Assembly (NCBI GenBank): GCA_007119985.1
Contig: SKOQ01000056.1
Location: forward strand, 1 to 21,353
Length of the DNA stretch: 21,353 nt
DNA from: Marinospirillum sp.
GTDB lineage: Bacteria > Pseudomonadota > Gammaproteobacteria > Pseudomonadales > Halomonadaceae
Direction of reading: 5' to 3'
The notes below the pieces were generated by a model. The model was not told where the DNA came from, made no database searches, and was given only the letters and a program-made list of their open reading frames with translations. Numbering within the stretch: position 1 is the first letter of the stretch; each line of letters starts with the position of its first letter. This document shows, in pieces, positions 6,408-14,076 of this stretch. Position numbers and translations under genes: made by a program.

Positions 6408-8171
6408 ATGCCTATTGGCGTTGCGGCCAACGATCGCATCTCATCGCAGCCCATGCAGGATCGGATGGCTGCTCTTGGGCTGCTTTTTTTACTGCTGCTG
6501 ATCAGTGCACCTCTTGCGGCGCAGGTTCGTCTCGAAATCAATCCGCCTCAGCGCGAGATCGAGCAGAATGTGCTGGCTTACCTCGGTGAAGTCAGCCCGC
6601 GCAATACGCGTGAAATGCGCCGCTTCGCCCACTATGCACGCCGTCAAACCCAAGCTGCCTTAGAGGCTCTGGGCTATTATCAATCTGAGATCTTTTTGAG
6701 TGTGGAAGAAGGCACGCCGGCCAGCCTGCTGATCCGTATTCAACCTGGTGAGCCAGTGCGCTTTGGCCAGATCGATCTCCAGCTACTGAATGCCACAGAC
6801 ACACTGATTACCCTGCCGCAACCCGAACAGCTGAGAACAGGGCAACGCCTCAGCCACCAAGCCTATGAGGCAGCCAAGCGCAGCCTGCGCAATCAAGCAC
6901 TGGAGCTGGGTTACTTCTCCTATCGCTTTACACGCCATGAAATGTTGATTGATCCCGAACAAGGGATCGCAGACGTCCATCTGCATTTTGATCCTGGCCC
7001 CCGTTATCAGCTCGGTGAGGTGGTTTTTCTGCACGAAGGCGAGCTGAGTGATGATTTTTTACAGCGCTTCGTCCGCTTTGCTCCCGGTACGCCCTATCAC
7101 ATTCAATGGCTGGCTGATTTAAACCGTGATCTGCGCGCCAGTGGTTATTTTCAGGAAGTGCTACTCGAAACCCAAGAGAATGAATCCACACCCCATCAAT
7201 TGCGTGTTGAGGCCCAGTTGCGTATGCGCGCTCCGCGCACCTTGAATCTAGGTCTGGGCTATTCCACTGATATTGGCCCGCGCGTGACCGCGCAATGGAC
7301 TCAGCATTGGATGAATACGCAGGGCTTTAGTCGTGGCTTTGAGACCGAAGTGTCGGAGCCCCGCCAAGGACTCGAACTCTGGTGGCAAAAACCCCTTGGC
7401 CGCCCAGCCACAGATCGCCTTAGGTTGACCAGCTCGATCACGCAAGAAAGCTTTGATGAGCAAGAAAGCCTACGCTATGGTGCGGGCTTGGCTTGGCATC
7501 ATCGTCAAGCCAATCAATGGGATCGCGTCATTTCACTGCGTGGTGAGCGCGAGGATTTTCGTGTCGGTGAAACCGAAGACGCCACCTGGTTGACCCTGCC
7601 TGGCCTGAGTTACGCGCGCGTCCAGCGTGATCGGCCTCTTGATCCACAAAGAGGCTATCGCTTGCAAATGGATCTCCTTGGCAGCCGCGAGACTCTACTC
7701 TCTGATGTCGATCTGCTCCAACTCCAGCTGGCGGCTAAGGCGCTGACCACCTGGCGCTTACAACATCGATTTTTAGCCCGCCTCCAGCTGGGTGGTCTGG
7801 CCACCAACAACTTTGACCGCATCCCAGCCTCTTTGCGCTTTTATGCCGGTGGCGATCAAAGCGTGCGCGGCTATGCCTATCAAGATTTAGCACCACGCAA
7901 TAGCCGCGATGAACTGGTCGGAGGCCGCTATCTGATCAGCTCCACGCTGGAGTACCAGTATCAGTTTAGTGATCGTTGGCGCTGGGCTGGCTATGTGGAT
8001 GCAGGCCAGGCCACCCGTACGCCGAATGAATTGCTTGAACCCAAGGTCGGTATAGGCACTGGCCTTCGCTGGATTTCACTGGTTGGGCCGATCAAGCTAG
8101 ATGTCGCCTATGGACTGGATGATGAACAGGGCGGCTGGCGCATCCATTTTTCAATGGGGCCAGATTTATGA
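6408..8171 (+). CDS. tamA: Outer-membrane TAM component TamA (Omp85 family)
   Basis: TamA is the outer-membrane barrel of the translocation and assembly module. With TamB it takes part in outer-membrane protein assembly and phospholipid movement to the outer membrane. The 587 residues compare with 577 in E. coli. A signal peptide (GLLFLLLLISAPLAA) ends near residue 38. POTRA-type domains fill roughly 40-272, with the third ending in SGYFQEVLLE. A 16-stranded Omp85 barrel follows, with the hallmark VRGY at 486-489 inside GGDQSVRGYAY, and the chain ends in FSMGPDL. The start is uncertain: ATG 6408 has only a weak AGG upstream, and ATG 6465 (residue 20) has AGGA 5 nt upstream but leaves no charge before the signal core. 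Its TGA overlaps the tamB ATG. Confidence 0.94.
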   Translation: MPIGVAANDRISSQPMQDRMAALGLLFLLLLISAPLAAQVRLEINPPQREIEQNVLAYLGEVSPRNTREMRRFAHYARRQTQAALEALGYYQSEIFLSVEEGTPASLLIRIQPGEPVRFGQIDLQLLNATDTLITLPQPEQLRTGQRLSHQAYEAAKRSLRNQALELGYFSYRFTRHEMLIDPEQGIADVHLHFDPGPRYQLGEVVFLHEGELSDDFLQRFVRFAPGTPYHIQWLADLNRDLRASGYFQEVLLETQENESTPHQLRVEAQLRMRAPRTLNLGLGYSTDIGPRVTAQWTQHWMNTQGFSRGFETEVSEPRQGLELWWQKPLGRPATDRLRLTSSITQESFDEQESLRYGAGLAWHHRQANQWDRVISLRGEREDFRVGETEDATWLTLPGLSYARVQRDRPLDPQRGYRLQMDLLGSRETLLSDVDLLQLQLAAKALTTWRLQHRFLARLQLGGLATNNFDRIPASLRFYAGGDQSVRGYAYQDLAPRNSRDELVGGRYLISSTLEYQYQFSDRWRWAGYVDAGQATRTPNELLEPKVGIGTGLRWISLVGPIKLDVAYGLDDEQGGWRIHFSMGPDL

Positions 8172-11100
8172 GCCGTGTCAATTGGCTGCGCTGGCGACAT
8201 CGCTTGCAAAGATGCTGGCTGCTGCCCAGTTTTCTACTGCGCCTGCTGCTGGGCTGGATGGTGCGCCTGATTGCGGCCAGTCTCAGTGTCACTAGCTTGG
8301 TTCTGCTGCTGTTGGCCAGCTGGCTACTCTTCACTGAAGCGGGCGGTAGCTGGGCGTTGCGCCAGATCCCCGGTGTTGAGCTGACTGGCTTTGAGGGCCA
8401 ATTGGCGCATCGCTGGCAGGTCGATCAGCTGCAATGGGAGGCCAGTGCCTTGGATCTGGCGCTACCCTTTTCGGCACTGGATATCTCTGATCTGCACATT
8501 GAGTGGGATCTCAGCTGCCTCTTACAACGCACAGCCTGCCTCAGGTCAATCCAGATCCATCACTTACAGATCACGCGTCCAGATCACCCAGCGCCCACAC
8601 CAGCAGCCAGCGATGCACCCTTGTTGGGTCTACCGCAGCTTGAACCCCTGAGCCTTGGCGACCTGCATCTCCCACTGAATATCCAATTGGATCATCTACT
8701 GATCCAGCAACTCAGCTGGAACCAGACACAGCTCAGCGATGGAATCCAGCTCAGCGCCAGCTGGCAGCAAGATCAACTTCGTCTTGCCCAACTTCAACTG
8801 AGTAGCCCTCTTTGGCCGAGCGATCTTGCTGCACTCGAGCTCACTGGGGAGCTCCAACCTCAGCAGCGCTGGCCATTGCACGCCACACTGACCAGCCACT
8901 ATCAGGGACATGCTCTGACGTTAGAAGCCCATGGCGCACTGCTGGATTTTTTGCATCTGGATTTACAGGATCAGCAACAACAGCTGCATGTCTGGGCCGA
9001 GATCGATTTACAGCGCCAACACTGGCCACTGGCACTCGAGCTTCAGGCGCAAGAGCTCGAACTGACGCCCTGGGCCATACACTTCTGGCCACAAGCCCCG
9101 CTTGAAAAACTCACCCTGAATCAGCTCCAACTCAGTCTGCGCGGTCATGCAGGGCAAGGATGGCACCTCGATAGCCAAGGGCAATGGCTGATCGATCAGC
9201 TGCCCTTAAACCATCAGCTCGCGCTCACGCTGGACACGGAGTTCCTCTGGTTGGATGATCTGGCGCTGTCCTGGTCAGAGACGGGCCGGATCGCACTCCA
9301 AGGCCAGAGCCACTGGGCCTCCTGGCGTCAAGATCACTGGCCAGAGACCCAGCTCCAGCTCCAGCTCTTGGAGCTGAGCCAGCTGCTGGCCACCTCACCC
9401 GTGGACGGGTTCCTTGCCAGTGCGCCTCTGACCTCCGAGCAGGTCACTCAGTTGCAGGATGTCTTACCCAAGGTGGATGATCAGCTGCACTTACAGGCCC
9501 AGTGGCAGCATCAGCAGCTAAGCGCACAGGCCGAGCTCACTGGCTCTTGGGCCAGCAACCAAACCTGGTCACTCCAGAGTCGTGCGAGCTTGCTCTGGTC
9601 AGCCGAGGAGCCTGAAGCCTACCAGCTGACACTCGATTTTATTCAGCTGGCGCAGGCAGATCAGTCCTTACTGCTCAGCGCGAGCTTCAATCAGCACCAA
9701 TGGCGCACCAGCTTTGATCTCGATTGGCTCAGATTAGAGGATCTGCCTTGGCTCGAGATGCAAGGAGATCTGACACTGGAAGGACAGATCAACGCCCCCG
9801 CTTGGCCGCTCTTTCCATTGCAAGCGCTTGAACAGAGCACAGCGCTCGCTTGGCTGGCTGAAACCGAGCTTCAGACGACGCTCACCAGTCACCAGTTGCA
9901 CTGGCAAGACTGGCAGCTAGAGGGGCTAACCTGGAATCAAGTCTGGCAAGCCAGACGCCCCACTCTGCCACTGATGCTGGAGCTCAATCTAGCCAGCCTA
10001 CGACAGCAAGAGGCCGCTCAGTCGAGCCAACCGCTGAGTTTTGAGACCTTGCGTTTTGCGCTGGAAGGTGAACCCAGCGCACACCAGCTCCATTTGGCAC
10101 TGACCTATGAAGACCAGCCTCTGAGTTTGCATTTTGCTGGTGGCTGGCAAACTGGCCCCCAGCTGCACTATATGAGCAGCCCAATTCAGCTTGAGGACTG
10201 GGCCTTTCTCTGGCCAGAGGATTTTCGTTGGGAGGGACAGCTGGAAGCCCATCTGGTTGCGGCTTGGGATGAATTTCTTGCACTGAGTCTGGCCCTAGAT
10301 GCACCGGCGAGCCAGTTCCAAGTGCTGAGCGAGGACCCGCTGAACGCCACCCCTTTATGGCTGACCTTTGCTTATCAAGAACTGCATCTGGATCTTCATC
10401 TGCTGCGCGATGCCCTGACCAGCCGTTTTTGGTTACAAGGCCCGGAGCTAGGTGAGCTACGCCTCGACAGCCGGATGGATCGCTCGTCTTCTGGCGACCT
10501 GCTCCTCGATGCCCAAGTCAGTGTACAAGATATGCAGCTTTTGCTGCTGGCCCCCTTTATTGAACTGGATGAACTCACTGGCCAATTAGAAGGTGATATC
10601 TACCTGCGTGGCCCATTAAGGCAGCCTGAACTCTTTGGAGAACTGCGGCTTGAGCAGGTCAGCGCGCAGGATCGCCTCTGGCCCACCGCACTTAGTCAAC
10701 TCGAAGCGGAGCTGACTCTGGATGGTGATCACGCTTGGCTCGAAGGCCAGTACCTTACCTCACCCAGTGGCACAGGCGCCTTCAACGGCCAGATCCGCTG
10801 GCGGCCAGAATGGGAAGCCCTGCTCACCCTAGAAGGCAATAATCTGGCGCTGCGTTTTGATCCCTATGGGCAGGTTGTGGCCAATAGCCAACTTCAGCTC
10901 GAAGCCAACACCACACAAGCCCACCTCAGTGGTGACATCCATCTCCCACGCGGGTTGATTGAGGTGCGTGGACTCCCCGCACAGGCGCAAAAGATCTCCA
11001 GTGATGCCAGGGTGATCGGCCCAGCGGCCCCTCCGCCAAGCGCCAGCTTCCCCTTCACTATGGATTTAGACCTGCGCCTGGGGCCGGATCAGCTGCTATT

Positions 11101-11737
11101 GGAAGCACTCGGCTTAGAAGCTGGAGTCAGTGGCCGCCTTAGAGTGACACAGGATCAACAGGTGCGCGGCGAGCTGAGTCTGGTCGATGGTGTTTACCAA
11201 TCTTTTGGGCAGGATTTACAACTGCGTCGCGCTCGGCTGACCTTTACAGGGCCGGCTGATCTGCCGTTTGTCGATATTGAAGCCATCCGCAGTGTGGGTG
11301 AGGTCACCGCTGGGGTGCGTGTGACCGGACGGATAGATCAACTCGAAACAGAGATCTTCTCTGAACCAGCACTGGCACCAGAAGAAGCGCTGGCCTATCT
11401 GGTGCTGGGCCGACCACTGCAAACCGAACGCGATGAGAATGCGCTCAATACAGCAGCGCTATCTTTGGGCTTAAGTGGTGCTTCTGGCCTCACCGAACGC
11501 CTGGGCAGCGCCTTGGGGATACGTGAGTTTGAACTGGCAACAGAAGGTGATGGCAGCCAAGCCAGCTTGGTGGCTTCCGGCTATTTGAACAGCCGCCTCA
11601 GTGTCAGCTATGGGGTCGGCATTTATGAGGAAATCTCGCGCTTTGCGGTACGTTATGAGTTTTCACGCCGTTTTTATGTTGAAGCAGTGAGCTCAATTGA
11701 GAGCTCACTCGATTTCTTCTGGCGGATCGATTACTAG
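8168..11737 (+). CDS. tamB: TAM inner-membrane/periplasmic component TamB
   Basis: TamB is an AsmA-like bridge protein anchored in the inner membrane that spans the periplasm to contact TamA. The 1189 residues are slightly shorter than E. coli TamB (about 1259). Arg-rich residues 1-33 precede one membrane helix at about 34-55 (IAASLSVTSLVLLLLASWLLF). A long region of repeated beta-strand segments, rich in Leu, Gln and Trp, follows. The conserved TamB (DUF490) domain fills about the last 330 residues, with RRARLTFTGPADLPFVDIEA, GVRVTGRIDQLETEIFSEPAL, EEALAYLVLGRPL, GLTERLGSALGI, VSYGVGIYEE and a terminal FFWRIDY. The ATGA overlap with tamA (8168-8171) implies coupled translation. Its TAG shares the CTAG palindrome with the stop of avtA on the other strand. 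Confidence 0.95.
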   Translation: MSRVNWLRWRHRLQRCWLLPSFLLRLLLGWMVRLIAASLSVTSLVLLLLASWLLFTEAGGSWALRQIPGVELTGFEGQLAHRWQVDQLQWEASALDLALPFSALDISDLHIEWDLSCLLQRTACLRSIQIHHLQITRPDHPAPTPAASDAPLLGLPQLEPLSLGDLHLPLNIQLDHLLIQQLSWNQTQLSDGIQLSASWQQDQLRLAQLQLSSPLWPSDLAALELTGELQPQQRWPLHATLTSHYQGHALTLEAHGALLDFLHLDLQDQQQQLHVWAEIDLQRQHWPLALELQAQELELTPWAIHFWPQAPLEKLTLNQLQLSLRGHAGQGWHLDSQGQWLIDQLPLNHQLALTLDTEFLWLDDLALSWSETGRIALQGQSHWASWRQDHWPETQLQLQLLELSQLLATSPVDGFLASAPLTSEQVTQLQDVLPKVDDQLHLQAQWQHQQLSAQAELTGSWASNQTWSLQSRASLLWSAEEPEAYQLTLDFIQLAQADQSLLLSASFNQHQWRTSFDLDWLRLEDLPWLEMQGDLTLEGQINAPAWPLFPLQALEQSTALAWLAETELQTTLTSHQLHWQDWQLEGLTWNQVWQARRPTLPLMLELNLASLRQQEAAQSSQPLSFETLRFALEGEPSAHQLHLALTYEDQPLSLHFAGGWQTGPQLHYMSSPIQLEDWAFLWPEDFRWEGQLEAHLVAAWDEFLALSLALDAPASQFQVLSEDPLNATPLWLTFAYQELHLDLHLLRDALTSRFWLQGPELGELRLDSRMDRSSSGDLLLDAQVSVQDMQLLLLAPFIELDELTGQLEGDIYLRGPLRQPELFGELRLEQVSAQDRLWPTALSQLEAELTLDGDHAWLEGQYLTSPSGTGAFNGQIRWRPEWEALLTLEGNNLALRFDPYGQVVANSQLQLEANTTQAHLSGDIHLPRGLIEVRGLPAQAQKISSDARVIGPAAPPPSASFPFTMDLDLRLGPDQLLLEALGLEAGVSGRLRVTQDQQVRGELSLVDGVYQSFGQDLQLRRARLTFTGPADLPFVDIEAIRSVGEVTAGVRVTGRIDQLETEIFSEPALAPEEALAYLVLGRPLQTERDENALNTAALSLGLSGASGLTERLGSALGIREFELATEGDGSQASLVASGYLNSRLSVSYGVGIYEEISRFAVRYEFSRRFYVEAVSSIESSLDFFWRIDY
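11686..11709. repeat. 9-bp perfect inverted repeat near the tamB/avtA junction
   Basis: AGTGAGCTC (11686-11694), a 6-nt loop AATTGA and GAGCTCACT (11701-11709) form a perfect stem inside the last codons of tamB and 25 nt past the stop of avtA on the opposite strand. Neither side is followed by a clean T-run, so it is at best a weak bidirectional terminator or an mRNA 3'-end stabiliser. It is the only stem I found at this convergent junction. Confidence 0.4.
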
Positions 11738-13026
11738 GCCAGCGCGACACCATCCCTAACCGAAGGAGCCTGCGCATAGGCCCTCTTGACCTCTTCAGCC
11801 AGAATCCGCAAGCCTTGGGCCACCTGTTCTGGCTCTTGTGAGTAGGTCACACGCAAGCACTCGTGACGATGCGGCCAGCTCTCATCCGGCAAACCAGGAA
11901 AGAAATAATGCCCAGAGACCACCAATACACCACGGGCTTTTAAACGCAGATACAGCTCTTGGCTGGTGATCGGCAAGCCTGGGAACCACAACCAAAGGAA
12001 CATCGCGCCCTCAGGTTGATGCAGCATCCACGGGCAGTCTTCGCCCATCGCGTCTTTCAGCACCGCAACAGCCTGATGCATCTTAGCCTCATACCAAGGC
12101 TTCACCTGCTCACGGCTCAGCGTCAGGATCTCTCCAGAGCGCACCAGCCCTTCCATCAATTGCGGGCCAAAGCTGCCAGTCGCGAGATTTAAAATCGCGT
12201 TCGCTCCACTTAGCGCTCGAATCAATTCAGGGCGCGCAATCACAATACCTGTACGCGCAGCCGGTAATCCTAGCTTAGAAAGGCTTAAACAAAGAATGAT
12301 CTGCTCATCCCAGAAGGGCTCAACCTGAGTATAAATCAGCTCAGGAAAGGGGCTGCCATAAGCACCATCAATAATCAGTGGGATATCCCAAGTTTTGGCC
12401 AGTGCATGCAGCTGATGTATCTCATCATCCGTTAACACATTGCCCGTTGGATTGGTGGGGCGCGATACACACAGGGCACCCACTGACTCATCGAGCTGTA
12501 ACCGATCAAAATCAACACGATATTTAAAAGTATGGGCATCTAGCTGCTCGATCTGCGGCCGCACACTGCGAAATAAATTCGGCGTTAATCCCGCATCGGC
12601 ATAGCCTAAATATTCTGGCGCAAGTGGAAAAAGAATCTGGCGTTGCTGACCCTCAAGGGTCTTGCCCGCCAAGAGATTAAATAGCATAAAAAAGGCAGCC
12701 TGACTCCCGTTAGTCAGCGCGATGTGGGCGGGAGTTAAATCCCATTGATAAGTGCGATTGAGTAGATCAACCAGCGCCTCAATAAAGCGCGCCTCTCCTT
12801 GCGGGGCATCATACTGACCGATCAAACGCGCAAAGGCCTCTGGCTGCTCAGTAATCCCTTGTAGCTCAGCGCGCAAACGCTCCTGAACTGGCGCAAAGTG
12901 GCCGGGATTACCGCCGCCCATCATAATCATGGGCTGGTCACCGGCCATCGCCTTACCCAGATCTTCCATTAAACTATTGATCCCTGCCTGAGCAGAAAAC
13001 TGGGTTGCAAATTCAGTCAATTTCAT
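11734..13026 (-). CDS. avtA: Valine-pyruvate aminotransferase
   Basis: This pyridoxal-phosphate enzyme of fold type I exchanges amino groups between valine and pyruvate to give 2-oxoisovalerate and alanine (transaminase C). The 430 residues track E. coli AvtA closely: LMEDL near 19, MGGGNP at 36-41, ALTNGSQAAFF at 103-113, LFPLAPEYLGYADAGL at 132-147, VSRPTNPTGNV at 187-197, the cofactor Asp220 and Tyr223 in IIDGAYG, and the Schiff-base Lys251 in SLSKLGLPAARTG. PEGAMFLWLWFPGLPIT and RLKARGVLVVSGHYFFPGL follow. The C-terminal tail is slightly extended. The ATG overlaps the TGA of the upstream YheU-like gene by 4 bp. Its stop is shared on the CTAG with tamB, transcribed towards it. Confidence 0.95.
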   Translation of the reverse strand: MKLTEFATQFSAQAGINSLMEDLGKAMAGDQPMIMMGGGNPGHFAPVQERLRAELQGITEQPEAFARLIGQYDAPQGEARFIEALVDLLNRTYQWDLTPAHIALTNGSQAAFFMLFNLLAGKTLEGQQRQILFPLAPEYLGYADAGLTPNLFRSVRPQIEQLDAHTFKYRVDFDRLQLDESVGALCVSRPTNPTGNVLTDDEIHQLHALAKTWDIPLIIDGAYGSPFPELIYTQVEPFWDEQIILCLSLSKLGLPAARTGIVIARPELIRALSGANAILNLATGSFGPQLMEGLVRSGEILTLSREQVKPWYEAKMHQAVAVLKDAMGEDCPWMLHQPEGAMFLWLWFPGLPITSQELYLRLKARGVLVVSGHYFFPGLPDESWPHRHECLRVTYSQEPEQVAQGLRILAEEVKRAYAQAPSVRDGVALA

Positions 13027-13277
13027 TCTTCTTTCAGACCCTGTGCAAAGCTTTTGGCCTGTTGCAAGGTCATGACCTCCGTCGATTCAGTTTCAATATC
13101 ATGCATGATCACCAACTCACCGCGTTGCAGCTGTGTTCTCAGCTGCGCAACCCATTGATCTACCTGCTCTAAAGCGGTCGAATCATACCCTTGGCGCGTC
13201 ACAAAAACAGACAGCAGCTGATCTAGGGTCGCCGTTTCAAGAAGACCGAAAGGAATTTCCACAAAACGCTGATGCAT
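13023..13277 (-). CDS. YheU-like (UPF0270) small protein
   Basis: This 84-residue protein resembles the YheU/UPF0270 family: IPFGLLETATLDQLLSVFV is followed by TRQGYDS and VAQLRTQLQRGELVIMHDI, the same order as IPW..[22 protein letters not shown] and VKRQLQCGEAVLVW in E. coli YheU. It is a little longer than the usual 70-75 residues, with a C-terminal Lys/Glu-rich helix. The function is unknown. The start has GGAG with an 8-nt spacer and a candidate extended -10 promoter just upstream. Its TGA overlaps the avtA ATG (13023-13026), so it is the first gene of a two-gene unit. Confidence 0.82.
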   Translation of the reverse strand: MHQRFVEIPFGLLETATLDQLLSVFVTRQGYDSTALEQVDQWVAQLRTQLQRGELVIMHDIETESTEVMTLQQAKSFAQGLKEE

Positions 13278-13306
13278 GGGGTGATCTCCAGCCGCAAAAA
13301 GCAGCC

Positions 13307-13315
13307 ATCTTAGCA
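13307..13315 (-). promoter_or_regulatory. Candidate extended -10 promoter for the yheU-avtA unit
   Basis: On the minus strand TG-C-TAAGAT (13315-13307) forms an extended -10 element, about 30 nt before the ATG at 13277, leaving a leader of roughly 23 nt that contains the GGAG ribosome site. The -35 position, TTAGGT at 17-nt spacing, is poor, which is tolerated with extended -10 elements. The match is by eye. Confidence 0.4.
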
Positions 13316-13419
13316 GATCTGATCATTAAACCTAAGGGAGCCATGTCTATCTTTTCTTATGACATATCGAGATCAGGATCACAAAAAAGATCTATTCTTA
13401 AAAACCCTCTAGTTTTATA

Positions 13420-13447
13420 TGCACAGGAAGATTAGAATCTTGGTGCA
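13420..13447. repeat. Nested inverted repeat upstream of the orphan membrane gene
   Basis: AAGATT-AG-AATCTT (13428-13441) is an exact 6-2-6 palindrome. It is flanked by TGCAC (13420-13424) and GTGCA (13443-13447), which also pair, with an AGG/G bulge between the two stems. The element spans 28 nt and lies 60-87 nt before the start at 13507. It could be an operator or a leader hairpin. No T-run follows, so it is not a simple terminator. Confidence 0.45.
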
Positions 13448-13506
13448 GTTATGTTTTCACTGATCTATCTAATTTTTAAGCGCAAGCCATTCAAGGAATT
13501 TATAAA

Positions 13507-13986
13507 ATGTCAGCACCACAAATTAAGGACCAGCTTCTTCCCGCCGTAATTCAAGCACTTCTATTGATTGTTGTCCGCCTCTTTACCATCCCTTGGGAGA
13601 TCTGGTCAGGAGCAGCTTCTCGTTTATCAGAAACACGTCTGGCTAAAAAAGAAGCCAAGAGCGTCAGCACAGAAAAATCTGAGTTCCCTGTTTTTGAGTG
13701 GTTTAAATCCTCTTGGGATGCAGCCATCTTCCTGTCTTGGTTTGTGGGTATTTTGTCTGCCGTCATTACTTTAGTCAGCATCTCGATTAACTGGAGCTTC
13801 AGTGCAGGCTTAGCATCAGCCATCACTATATTAATTTACAGCTATTTTGCTGTTATTCTGATGTCGTTATTGAAAGAATCCTTGATCCTTATGCTTTCTA
13901 TTGCATTGAATGTAGAAAAAATAGCCAAGAAGAACAAATCACAAGAAGCGATCAGCACAGCTGAAGAATTGAGCCGACCATCTTAA
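13507..13986 (+). CDS. Orphan multi-span membrane protein (possibly DUF4282-like)
   Basis: This 159-residue protein is not confidently recognised. Hydrophobic segments lie at about 10-29 (LLPAVIQALLLIVVRLFTIP), 72-94 (AIFLSWFVGILSAVITLVSIS) and 98-135. The third is long enough for one or two helices and ends in SLLKESLILMLSIALNVEKIAKKNK. That ending, with a helix followed by NVEKIAKK, is reminiscent of DUF4282 proteins, but the match is weak. A charged cytosolic linker at 41-68 separates helices 1 and 2. AAGGAA about 9 nt before the ATG serves as ribosome site. The gene and its 230-nt leader are visibly richer in A+T than the surrounding genes, and it is a single-gene unit ending in its own terminator. 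Acquisition by transfer is possible but unproven. Confidence 0.65.
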   Translation: MSAPQIKDQLLPAVIQALLLIVVRLFTIPWEIWSGAASRLSETRLAKKEAKSVSTEKSEFPVFEWFKSSWDAAIFLSWFVGILSAVITLVSISINWSFSAGLASAITILIYSYFAVILMSLLKESLILMLSIALNVEKIAKKNKSQEAISTAEELSRPS

Positions 13987-14039
13987 TTGAACGGCCGGTT
14001 GATTCATCATATTGAGTATTGATCAATATCTGCACATCT

Positions 14040-14072
14040 AAAAAAGCCTGCTATTGCTAGCAGGCTTTTTTT
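14040..14072. terminator. Bidirectional rho-independent terminator
   Basis: Six A (14040-14045) precede GCCTGCTA, a TTGC loop and TAGCAGGC (stem 14046-14065), and seven T (14066-14072) follow. The perfect 8-bp stem has U-tracts for both directions. It ends both the plus-strand orphan gene (stop 13986) and the minus-strand smc-zipA-ligA unit, whose last stop is at 14077, 5 nt away. Confidence 0.94.
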
Positions 14073-14076
14073 ATCA

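Noticed and set aside
9350..9367. Three tandem CAGCTC hexamers in tamB
   Set aside because: Only three in-frame units. A change in number could not shift the frame, so it is not a phase-variation tract.
13310..13400. Cluster of GATC sites in the A+T-rich gap, considered as an origin-like region
   Set aside because: GATC is frequent throughout the window, and there are no DnaA boxes or origin genes nearby.
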